The position numbers were made by a program, and so were the translations under genes. This document shows positions 55,093 to 64,000 of a DNA stretch of 64,000 nt, in pieces. How positions within the stretch are numbered: the stretch's first letter is position 1; each line of letters begins with the position of its first letter. This DNA is from Breviolum minutum Mf 1.05b.01 (taxonomy: Eukaryota > Sar > Dinophyceae > Suessiales > Symbiodiniaceae). Location of the stretch: assembly GCA_000507305.1 (NCBI GenBank), contig DF239552.1, forward strand, positions 124,001 through 188,000, written 5' to 3'. The notes beneath the pieces were generated by a model, which saw only the letters and a program-made list of their open reading frames with translations, was not told the origin of the DNA and ran no database searches.

Positions 55093-56847
55093 ATTGTTTG
55101 GGATATGAGACTTGGTAGACTCATTAGACTATTTGTGCATATACCTTTGATTTTGGATTTGTTCAGAAGAAGGAATCAGATACTTTGGGATCTCAGGACT
55201 TCACCCAAGCGGACACACATGATTTTTTCCTTACAGGTAAAACTCCAGGTAATTGGCTTAGTTCAACGTGGCACCACCAGCCCCTTTTCTGCCAAAACAA
55301 CAACGACGACAACAACAACAACAACAACAAACAAAATCAAACAGAATCAAACAAAAAGGAAGTCCTTCTCACAAGGCCTTTCACGTGTGGTTGGGTGCAT
55401 GGTTTTCCCTGCTATCCTCATGGAATATATGAACAAATTTCTGTATTAGTTTATATATATATATAAGTGTATCATTTGCCTCTGTAATTGATAAGATAAG
55501 CGTATTCAGAAAGGCATAGATATCAGACAATCAATTTGCATTGTGGTCCTGAAATGTTCCGCCCCAGCACATCTCTTCATTAGCAGCCACGCATTTGAGT
55601 TTAGCCAACCCAAATCAGGTGGCTTCCGCCTATCCTTGGCCTGGAAGATCTAAAAAGGAGCCTTGACAATGGGGGGTTGGATGCACCAACATGTTCATGT
55701 CAAATGGGTCTTACCGTCCACACTTCTATTGATCCATGTTACACCAGATATTCACACAAACAACTTTATGTCACATTTTGTTGTGCAACATTCCCTGTTT
55801 TTTCCTTAAAGAGGTGTGCGAATTATCTCTCCAGATCATCAATTGCATTGGTTCACCCGAAACAGCTGATTTCAATATAATTATAGTGCTATCATTTGCA
55901 ACATTAATCCGTTAAACATATACTGTAGAATTAATGTAAGTTCGGTGATCAAAAGATACATGGCTGTTTTTCGACCAATTGCTAAGAATCCAGGTATGTC
56001 CCAAGAAAGGGATTACACCTACATTCCTATTCTAAGGATGGGATTGGAACCCTCAATCCTATTCTAGGGAGGGGTCTGGATTCTTAGGGAAAAATCCCGG
56101 TGCCTTTGTCGTAAAAGGATCTCTTGCGTGACTTTTGGGGATGGTCCGATGGCCATCAGTCCAACGAGTTTGATCCTTGCATCCAACCTCACCATGCCGG
56201 ATGTGTACGAGTCACTTGGACGACACGTGGGATCATTAGCAAAACCTATTTTTTGGGGGAAATCAAACTAACAATGCAAATCTATGGTGAATTTTGGCAG
56301 GATTTCCACTTAATACATCTTAATACTGCATTGTTTGAGTTGGTTGAGAATATAGTGACCCCTGTACACATGTGGATTTGCCAAAAAGTTTAGGAATTAT
56401 ATATAGGAACATATTGGGGGTGAGGATCAGGTGGAAGTATCTATGAACATCGCCTCTGAAATATGTGAGCAGTTGACATGCAAAATGAATTTGATAGGCC
56501 CAGATGTTCCATGGTATTTTTGGCCATCCATTGGCTCATACGGAGCACATAGGAAGAAGATTCCTCATCAGCCACGTGTCTCTGGATAAATCATAAGTAA
56601 ACTCATCATTCTGAACATGGGTCGCAATGAAGTATGATAGAACTGGGGTTTGTAGATTGGTAGATTGTAGTAATGAATGTTTCCTAGAATGCTCTTAAAG
56701 GCCAAGACCCAACCTCCAAACTTGTTTGGGTAATACTTGTTGCTGTAAAAATTCTACCCCAAAAATAATGGGTCACTGTTCATTGCTACCCGAAGTACAT
56801 CGGGTGAAGCTATGGAAAACCCTTGGTACACCGATGGCTTATGTAAA

Positions 56848-56975
56848 GCATTAACACCCCCAAACTTAACCTGTTTCCCCTGAAAGGGGACCATTATAAA
56901 AGAGTATGAATCTATCTTCCAACATCTTCCAACCATGAATTTTCAGGAGATACGTCCGTTTTCAGAGGGGCACAT
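56848..56975. repeat. Diverged family B element
   Basis: TTAACACCCCCAAACTTAAC at left, GTCCGTTTTCAGAGGGGC at right. Confidence 0.5.
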
Positions 56976-57460
56976 GATTTGTCATTATTTGTTGACTGCA
57001 TGATGTTTGAAACTCCCGTCTAGATTTGCTTCTTCAACGACTTTCTGAACCTTGTTTGATCATGTTTGATTATTTTCTGTGGCAATTCGAGAACTTTTTG
57101 AGAAGGTATTTGATAGGTACCAAAAGGTATGCTTCACATGTAATTACCGTATACCACTTTTGATGAGGGAGTCATGTGATTCCTAAAGGAACTCGTCGTA
57201 GGGTAGGATGAATTACTGCATGTATATCGACCCCAATTTTATCAGCAGGGAGATCTATGTAGAATTTAATCTGAAGCATGGGTGATTGCATTGATATGTA
57301 TCATTTTCATCAGTGAAACTTGACATTGCTTATCCAAACCCTCTGCATATTGTTCGTTAGCACATCAACCGAAGCAACTATAGATTATGAATTAAGAGTT
57401 CCTTAACCTTCAAGCAGCTTGGATATCTTCAACAAAACTGCCCTCTATTAACCTCCACAG

Positions 57461-57598
57461 GTGCTCGTGTTGCGGCGCGGTTTTGCTGCGCATGGAAAGC
57501 GCACGGTGGTCAACTTGAATGACAGTGTGAAGCTGGGTGTGTTCAACTTGCACAGCCCCGGGGGGGGTTTTCTTTGGGGCCCGCTTGACTCGGCAAAG
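57461..57598 (+). CDS. Internal exon, unknown protein
   Basis: CCACAG acceptor, then VLVLRRGFAAHGKRTVVN, LNDSVKLGVFNLHSPG and FLWGPLDSAK, then a GTTCCA donor, 46 codons in phase 0/0. GC-rich. Minus frames are open too but less natural. Confidence 0.58.
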
Positions 57599-57881
57599 GT
57601 TCCAAAGTGCAAAAAAAAAAACACAACGAACAATAATGATGGAGGGATGATATTGCATCAAAAAGGCTCCCTTGCAACAGCTATTTTGGATAGTTTTGGA
57701 GGTTTTTGATGTGTCTCAGATTTGGAATGCTCATTGTTAATTGAAGGGTTTTGAAGTTGTGAAACTTGTCCCCCATCAACGGCCCATGTGATGCTTCTGC
57801 AACATGGAAGTTACCGTTTCCTATCCGTGGCTAGTCTCCTTGAGTTCCTTTTCCAAGTTACAACATGTATTCGACATGTAT

Positions 57882-57882
57882 C

Positions 57883-57922
<40 letters not shown>
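57882..57922. repeat. GAT microsatellite
   Basis: About 13 ATG/GAT units. Plus-strand aspartate runs here are an artefact. Confidence 0.93.
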
Positions 57923-57924
<2 letters not shown>

Positions 57925-58110
57925 CAATCGTAATTATGAAGGTCAAAAAATGCCATGTCTATATGGATATCAATGATCTCAAAGAGATATTTGGGTAATT
58001 GATATACATGAAACACCTGGAGATAGACCAATGAAATCCAAGATATGTGCGGCCACATTGAGGGATATTCTTTGTTACCATATTCATACCCAACAAGCCT
58101 CCAGCATAAG

Positions 58111-58169
58111 GAAATGGATCGCAGAGACCTTTCCCACCAACGAGGTGGGCAAACAAAGCCTGTCAACAG
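58111..58169 (+). CDS. Short exon, frame uncertain
   Basis: CATAAG acceptor gives a G-start in phase 0 (EMDRRDLSHQRGGQTKPV), matching 57598. From an AAG at 58097 the frame SSIRKWIAETFPTNEVGK is equally plausible. Donor GTGGAT or GTGGGC. Confidence 0.42.
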
Positions 58170-58681
58170 GTGGATCATAATCGGCATTGACAAAGGGTGT
58201 TGGTGTAATGTTTTGATGACATGTAGGGTATGGCAGGCGTGATTCTTGTTATATGCTACTTGCTGGAAGGTTTTCCTGGATTCCGGGAGCTAACAAAATG
58301 CGTTGGGCAGTTGAAGAGAGGATATTGGCTTGGGTAATGGGTAGCAGTTCATCACCCTATAGTAGATACCACCTATAAATCAGGTGTTCATGGCCTACCA
58401 CCCTGCTATCAGAAGCATAAACATTTTTTGTTATTGGCGAGGTTTAAGTTACAGTTCTCCACGTTTTTCGTTCATGTTAAGTAAGGTGAGGGGACGTTCC
58501 ATGAATGCAGTTATGTCATGGACTTATATTTGCTGCAATTTAAAGCTGCTAGCTGATAGAGTCAAGAACAATTTTGATTTCCCACAATCCTTGACGTACT
58601 TTCTCATATACTTTATCTCACATCTAGTCCATTGTTTTGTTTTAAACATGTATGTAATATATATAATGCCTTGCTATGTAG

Positions 58682-58801
58682 AACCTACCTTACCTTATAC
58701 CCCCTTTACGCGATTCTGGAAGCATGGGCGGTATCAAAATCCCATGCCGGTCACATCAGCGATTCTTGGAATGAGAAAAAACTCCAAACGTGTCACCCTT
58801 G
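58682..58801 (+). CDS. Three-exon series, exon 1
   Basis: TGTAG acceptor, then PTLPYTPFTRFWKHGRYQ, NPMPVTSAILGMRKNSK and RVTLG, then a GTGGAG donor. Phase 1 to 1; the next two exons fit. Confidence 0.55.
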
Positions 58802-59256
58802 GTGGAGTTGTGGCACAACCTTTATAGGCAGAACTTAGTTACCGTTCCGATGCACAGGGTCGCCCCTACAGTTGAAACGGAAACGTGGCTGTGCACCCGA
58901 CAGGTTCGCGTGGCTGTGGTAGAGATGGAACGGCTCTTCTTAGGTGTGGCCAAGTGTGGGAGTAGAAGAGATTCTCCCCCAAAAAAAAGGCATCTCTCTG
59001 ACCATGTCAGTAGATTTGGTAGCATTATATAAGTACCAAGTGAATTTGTATGCTTAATGCCTAGCAATGAAGAGGCGAGGCCTGGACCTAACTGTTCCAC
59101 CAAGACCTTTCTGGAATCCCAGGGCTAGCGATGAGTTCCACCATGAGTTATTGATACAACCTGGGAACACATGGAATACCTGTTTTGATGGATGGCCCCC
59201 CTCCCNATACATGTAAATACATGATATTTATATAATAGTTTTTAAATATCATATAT

Positions 59257-59362
59257 TCACACCCCGGAAGATTAACATGAAACATAGTCATGCATGTTTG
59301 GTGGATCGTTTTCCTTTCTAAATGAGGGATTTGTAGGTTCCATGTTAATCTTCCAGGGTGTA
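59257..59362. repeat. Family B element
   Basis: ACACCCCGGAAGATTAACAT at left; GTTCCATGTTAATCTTCCAG then GGTGTA at right. Arms match over about 20 bases with one mismatch. Confidence 0.88.
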
Positions 59363-59444
59363 TTTATATATTTATATATACACATATATAAATACGGTAT
59401 ATTGATGTTTCTATTTCTTCATGATCTAACCAGACTTTCTTTAG

Positions 59445-59540
59445 GAAGACATGTCACCTTTGCAGCACCCACGAACCACCGACTCAGAGGTGAAGAAGTA
59501 CGTGTGGCCGAGTTGACGGATCTTTTTATTGGAACCTACG
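59445..59540 (+). CDS. Three-exon series, exon 2
   Basis: CTTTAG acceptor, then RHVTFAAPTNHRLRGEEV, then RVAELTDLFIGTY, then a GTTCTG donor, phase 1 to 1. Confidence 0.57.
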
Positions 59541-59575
59541 GTTCTGGGTGGTGGCCCCGGTAGTGGTGGTGATGG

Positions 59576-59693
59576 TACGACCCCTGAAAATTAAGATGGA
59601 ACCTTAGGAATCACCCAATTTGGACAAGAAAATCATCTGAACCATCCACCTCCATGACGTTTGGGTTCAAAATCTTAATTTTTCAAGGGTGTA
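59576..59693. repeat. Family B element
   Basis: TACGACCCCTGAAAATTAAG then ATGGA at left; AATCTTAATTTTTCAAGGGT then GTA at right. TA at both ends; 35 bases after the exon end. Confidence 0.8.
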
Positions 59694-59928
59694 GTGGTGA
59701 AGGTGCTGGTTCCTGATTATTATAGAAAGACTTTGGGTTTTGTAGATTGCAGATGTTTTCTCAAAGGTTGAAGCTACCTTTTTGGGGATGTAGAGGGAAA
59801 ATTCTTGAGTGGAGATCTTTGAAATACATGGTGTGAGAAAGGTAAAGAGACAAACATGGCTGTAATCCTTTCATTTTTTGACATGTTATACTTTGAAATG
59901 GAGAAACATCCAAATGCAACGTTTCCAG

Positions 59929-60080
59929 GTGCTCTTGGAATGTTTGCCAACTTTACCTTTATTACCTTCTTGTTCCTGAGGATGTGGTGGAGCATTTTCA
60001 TGGCGGCCGGATCGTATGTCATGTGGTTGGTGCCTCATGTACAGTACTGGCACCTTTGCGGCAATTTATTTTCTCTGTAG
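59929..60080 (+). CDS. Three-exon series, exon 3, membrane segments, possible C-terminus
   Basis: TTTCCAG acceptor, phase 1. ALGMFANFTFITFLFLRM, then WWSIFMAAGSYVMWLVP, then VQYWHLCGNLFSL and TAG. Two hydrophobic spans rich in F, W and M suggest membrane helices. Together with 58682 and 59445 this would be the C-terminal part of a membrane protein; family not recognised. Confidence 0.5.
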
Positions 60081-60569
60081 TTTCAATATACGACCAATCT
60101 CTGTAGTATGGTTTTTATGGAAAGAAACAAGTTGAGATGAGATAAGCAGAGCTGAAATATGATGAGCTAGTTGCTCGTTGCGCTCAAGACTTTGGATTGA
60201 AAGTTGGATATGTTGGGCTAGACAAGCACGTGGTGTGGTGATGGTATCATTTGTATTCGTGTGTTTGTTTTGCCCCCACCACCCCGAAACTACAGTGGCA
60301 GTGCGTAGATGGCATGTTCACTCATTGCTGGTTCTTGCTCTCCATATCTTCGTTCATTATATGTATAGACACCTTGTTTGAAGTCGTGCGCCAAGAGTAG
60401 TATCTAATTGCGAAAGAGGTATGCTAATCAGGAGAGAGGGTTCCCTACTCGCGTAGAACACAAATAGACTCAATAGTTGCATTAAAAGATAGCACAACAT
60501 GTCTAATTGGAATTATTCTTAAGAATATGTTTATGATTTGCTGCATTTTTTTTGCTTCAGTTCCATGTA

Positions 60570-60600
60570 TAAATATATTTATATATATATATATACATAT
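60570..60600. repeat. TA microsatellite
   Basis: TATAAATATATTTATATATA then a TA run. Confidence 0.8.
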
Positions 60601-60765
60601 GTATCCTTGTTTCGGACGGATACTGCACCCATTGATGGCGTATCATTTTCCTTTAGGCCTCCAGGATCTCCAGGTAAAAAGCAAAAACTCCACAACGAAA
60701 CATGTGGCAAGACTGATGTGGCGTCACAATAATACGAAACAAAACAAGACACACATAAATGACTA

Positions 60766-60860
60766 GGTTGTGGTTTCAACTATGTTATATGTTCATCTCT
60801 ACCTAGGGAGATGATCCATTTTGACTAATATTTTTGAGATGGGTTGAAACCACCAACTAG
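60766..60860. repeat. Family A element
   Basis: GGTTGTGGTTTCAACTATGT, then TTTGACTAATATTTTTGAGA, then GGGTTGAAACCACCAACTAG. Full-length copy. Confidence 0.82.
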
Positions 60861-61333
60861 TAAATGACAAGGGATGACACATACTGTAATTCCCACAAAC
60901 ACATTTTGAAGCAATCAGTGTATACATAGAAGATCATAGAAGAATGTGTAGGCTTCATCGTCTCTCCTGCCCCAGGTATCACAAGGGTGTTCCAGCCGAC
61001 TCTTGGAACGATGGTCAGGGGGGGCTTATGAGGTATTTTGTTCGGAAAATCAGAAAATATTAGTATAATATTAGCTAGCAGGTTTGACGTAAAGAATGAA
61101 ACAAATATGTAGATGTAGTATGTCAAGGACTTGAGAATGGTGATAGGTTATCAGCTACTAGAGACTTCAAGGTGAGGTGGGGCCAAAAAGAAGACTCAGA
61201 CCTCCGTTTGAAGCCCTTAACACACACATTTTTGAGAAATGATCCCAGCAAATTCCTGTCAAATCAGGTTGTACAGAAAACACAGCAAAAAGCCTTCCAC
61301 CTAGGTTTTCCAGCAACCTTCTTCCTTCCCTAG
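60861..61333. other. No firm exon on the plus strand
   Basis: A minus frame at 61167-61397 (RRLLENLGGRLFAVFSVQ) is protein-like but lacks support and overlaps the plus exon at 61334. Confidence 0.35.
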
Positions 61334-61530
61334 GTTTTCTTTTGGTCACCATTGAAACGGCCCCCCAGGATTTGTCGAAGCCTTTCTGGAGCAACACCGG
61401 TGCCCTCGAATATCAAGATCTTCGTCCTTTGAGGTCGGTCCCGGACTTCATTTTGACACCGAAATTTTGTTGGGGAATTCGGATGCATTTGAAGCCGCGG
61501 GAATTTTCAATGGAATCTTGGGGTGCATGA
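61334..61530 (+). CDS. Terminal exon candidate, unknown protein
   Basis: T/C-rich CCCTAG acceptor, then FLLVTIETAPQDLSKPFW, SNTGALEYQDLRPLRSVP and FCWGIRMHLKPREFSMES, ending WGA and TGA, 65 codons. Internal donors are possible. Confidence 0.48.
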
Positions 61531-62279
61531 TGTACAGGAGATGATGCCCACATTGTCTCATTAGTTAAAAGATAGCATATACCCAGGTATAGCAATTTGT
61601 TAGATGAAAGTTTGATCACCCACTGTTTCACAGAAGCAATGCGAGTTGACCAACCATGGCACCATGGCATGTCACCGTGTCCTTCAAGATTTGCAGGGTA
61701 TTGAGTAGATAGCATCATGAGTGAAGCTTATATAGGGTTGCTATGGGTCTTTGCTCATGTTGCCAACTGAATTGACTTGCTGTTTTGTTAGGGTTTTGTT
61801 CAAATCATATTGTTCATGGGTTGAAACCCTAACAGTTCACGGGTTTGGTGAAACTATATTTGAAAACTGGCTTTACTTGTGAATGTCATGGAATATTCCA
61901 GGAGTTCCTTTTGGTCCCAAAAATGGACTATACCCTAGTAGTCTTTGCAGATACATTTGTAGAAAGGATGCTCCAGAGAGCGATTCACTATGAGTTCAGG
62001 TGCACGTCAGTTCCACATCATCTTTGAATCACACACCTCTATGCTCATCATTCCACTCGCTCTAGTGTTGTTTTTCATGTTTTGTTATTTTCCGGAATCC
62101 TTGCACTAGTTCAAGTTGCACGTCCAAAGCACACTTTTGGATGATGCTCCTATACGATGCATGGATCATTGAATTCTATATGTGTCAATATGTTTTCTGA
62201 GGCAAGGGCTGCCGTTCACTTGTTGTTTTCCCATCTTCAATGGTGAATCTTGGTACTTTTTTCCTGTGCTCTTACGAAG
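61531..62279. other. No exon seen
   Basis: AT-rich; open frames are short and lack splice signals. Confidence 0.45.
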
Positions 62280-62361
62280 GCATGTCTATCTTCGTGGTGC
62301 TTTACCTCCTCCGGGAACTGAAGGGTACTTTCTTTTGACCGATGAAGAGGACAGGTCGCAG
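62280..62361 (+). CDS. Internal exon, unknown protein
   Basis: ACGAAG acceptor, then HVYLRGALPPPGTEGYFL, then LTDEEDRSQ, then a GTGATT donor. Phase 2 to 0; the next exon at 63531 starts in phase 0. Confidence 0.58.
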
Positions 62362-63530
62362 GTGATTTTTAGTGCACAACCCCATCGGCTTTCTTGTGAC
62401 TAAATTAAAGGAAAACCCCTGACACAGCCCCATCCCACGAAGAAGGTAAGTAGTCGACATGATTCCAACCATTATTTGTTTGGTGGCTATCAGGCTATCT
62501 TGAACTTCAGGGGTGTACTGGTACTCTTCTAAAGCTACTGATGCTACTGCTCCTTAATTCCCTTGTTCGCAAAGTCCTTGGCAAGGAAGCAGAGGCATGC
62601 TACCAAATAAATGTAATCTGACTGCGTTGGTTAAGACGCTGTTTGGCCCTAAGTTCAGAACAACTTCATGGGCAGTGGATCAATATGGTATACTGTAATT
62701 GTTGAATGACATATAAATATATATATATATACATATTAGATATATACATATATAATAGACCATTTTTTCAACGCTGACTGAAAATCTTGCTGTTTGCCTG
62801 GATTCTTGTAACTGTTCACAACTCAGAGTAAGCATCAATATATACTTTCTGCAACTGAAGACCTTCAATGATTTGAGTTCATGCACGACGTTTCCAAGTC
62901 CAGCATTTGGAATTGTACAGGGTCATTCATCATGAACTATCATGATAACAGCGTTCTCAATTAATGTGGGTGCGTGTTTCTGTAAATGTTTCATCCTAGT
63001 TTCGCAGCAGTGCAACACTTCTTAAGTCTAAAATTTAAAAGAGACACATATATTGGCAAATATGATTGTTCTGATTGAAATACCTCCTGAAGGTTTCCTT
63101 GAATCTGAAGAAGGTCTTCCCCTGGTTCGTCTCTAAATCATGATGTGTGGACCCTTCACTTAGTCCAAATTCAATCAACAAATACAGAGATTCCTTGCGC
63201 CAGGAACGCACGGACCAGCTTGCATTTCAAAAGCTGGATGCTTGGCACGTACATCAGTGCAGCTTTTCTTGGGGGTATAGGTAAGGGTATGAATTGATTG
63301 GTGTCAAGGGATAATTGGGTGTACCCCTAACAGTGTACCCATGGTATTTATTATGTTCTCTATGGTTTCTTGGGGATTATAACTCATTCAAAACCAACTA
63401 TGGGGCTTATATAGGGATTTCCCATAGGGGTACGTTGGTATCCCCGGATAGTGTCAAACTGCATGGACTTTAAGCCTCGGAATGGATTGGTAACGTTTAT
63501 TGTTGACAACCTCTTCCATCATTTTTCCAG
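62362..63530. other. Intron between 62361 and 63531
   Basis: AT-rich with TA tracts at 62716-62760. No exon seen. Confidence 0.45.
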
Positions 63531-63601
63531 GACGTCTTCTTGGATCTATCTCAGTTTGGCCTTGCATTCAGCGAAGCCGTTGCGAAGTGCGGAACCCTAC
63601 G
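63531..63601 (+). CDS. Internal exon, unknown protein
   Basis: TTTTTCCAG acceptor, then DVFLDLSQFGLAFSEAVA, then KCGTLR, then a GTTGGG donor, phase 0 to 2. A second frame (NPTVGLAFVTVPGRDHE further on) is open past the donor. Confidence 0.56.
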
Positions 63602-63665
63602 GTTGGGTTAGCTTTTGTTACTGTTCCGGGGAGGGATCATGAATGCACCCCTACCTATGTGGGGC

Positions 63666-63787
63666 TACACCCTGGAAAATCAACATGGAACCCAACGTCA
63701 TGGAGGTTTGGAACATGACTTTCTTGTATCACTGTTGGGTGATTTTAAGGTTCCATGATGGTTCCATATTACTTTTCAGGGGGATAG
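63666..63787. repeat. Family B element
   Basis: TACACCCTGGAAAATCAACA then TGGAACC at left; GGTTCCATATTACTTTTCAG then GGGGATA at right. Begins 64 bases after the exon at 63601. Confidence 0.8.
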
Positions 63788-64000
63788 TATCACTGTTGCA
63801 GGGCCAACTGCATTTTTTTGATCATCAAATTCATGGCTTAGCATTTAACAAACTTGATCTTGCAGTATACAATTGCTGAGCTTCAAGATGATGAGAATCT
63901 TTCCCCATTGTATTGTTTGGTGAAACTTGACTTCAATTTACAATCAGCGAGGCGCCACGCTGATTCTTTTTCCATGTTTTTGTCCTGGTGTTGACATGTA
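63788..64000. other. Window end, nothing firm
   Basis: A short plus reading near 63930 (FNLQSARRHADSF) could be coding but runs off the window. Confidence 0.3.

Larger units (their letters stand above)
54046..57460. other. Long stretch without firm exons
   Basis: AT-rich. Contains an AAC microsatellite (55303-55330), TA tracts, a family D-type palindrome at 55018 and a diverged family B copy at 56848. Open frames such as 56124-56393 lack splice support. Confidence 0.4.

Noticed and set aside
57804-57998. Plus-strand frame with an aspartate run
   Set aside because: Produced by the GAT microsatellite at 57882-57922.
59206-59206. Ambiguous base n
   Set aside because: Assembly or base-calling uncertainty in a C-run, not biology.
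1-64000. tRNA, rRNA, CRISPR, phage or bacterial operon features
   Set aside because: Looked for on both strands by eye; no cloverleaf, conserved rRNA word, spaced direct-repeat array or operon-like gene packing was found.

Overview
This is an AT-rich, intron-dense eukaryotic nuclear window. It has no bacterial operon layout and no recognisable rRNA, tRNA or CRISPR array. Only two protein families can be named with confidence: an intronless Qa-SNARE (syntaxin) and a phospholipase D (PLD) spread over many exons. A large-genome protist is likely. A dinoflagellate is the best single guess, because the PLD signature YI|ENQYF is joined most simply by an intron starting with GA and ending in AG. GA and GC donors, and exons starting with G, are known from Symbiodiniaceae. 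This rests on a few introns, no spliced-leader relic was found, and it should be treated as a hypothesis.

Layout: 1-4.5 kb holds ends of unnamed genes. 4.53-5.42 kb is the syntaxin. About 8.6-18.2 kb (possibly 6.8-21.4 kb) is the PLD gene, with both HKD motifs recoverable exon by exon. 24-30 kb has unnamed plus-strand exons. 30.25-30.7 kb has two likely minus-strand exons. 31.5-33.1 kb, 34-36.5 kb, 38-44.8 kb, 48.7-51.9 kb and 57.5-63.6 kb hold further plus-strand exon series. 44.96-46.42 kb is a phase-consistent minus-strand four-exon gene 3' end. Exon calls come from reading frame, AG/GT boundaries and phase agreement between neighbours. Products outside PLD and syntaxin are not recognised, and antisense readings compete at several sites.

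The non-coding sequence is the most distinctive part. It is full of short inverted-repeat elements in at least four families. Family A (about 95-120 bp, GGTGGTTTCA...TGAAACCACCAAC) ends in YAG and carries a CTAAT plus T-rich-CAG block like a branch point and 3' splice site; two copies touch coding exons. Family B (about 100-130 bp, TA-flanked, termini like CACCCCCGAAAACTAACATG) looks like a Tc1/mariner-type MITE; one copy makes up nearly all of a minus-strand intron. Families C and D are further TA-flanked or palindromic units. Perfect 27-29 bp hairpins, one near-perfect inverted repeat with arms of about 60 bp, and many TA and GAT microsatellites complete the picture. Together this suggests introner-like elements that add or reshape introns.
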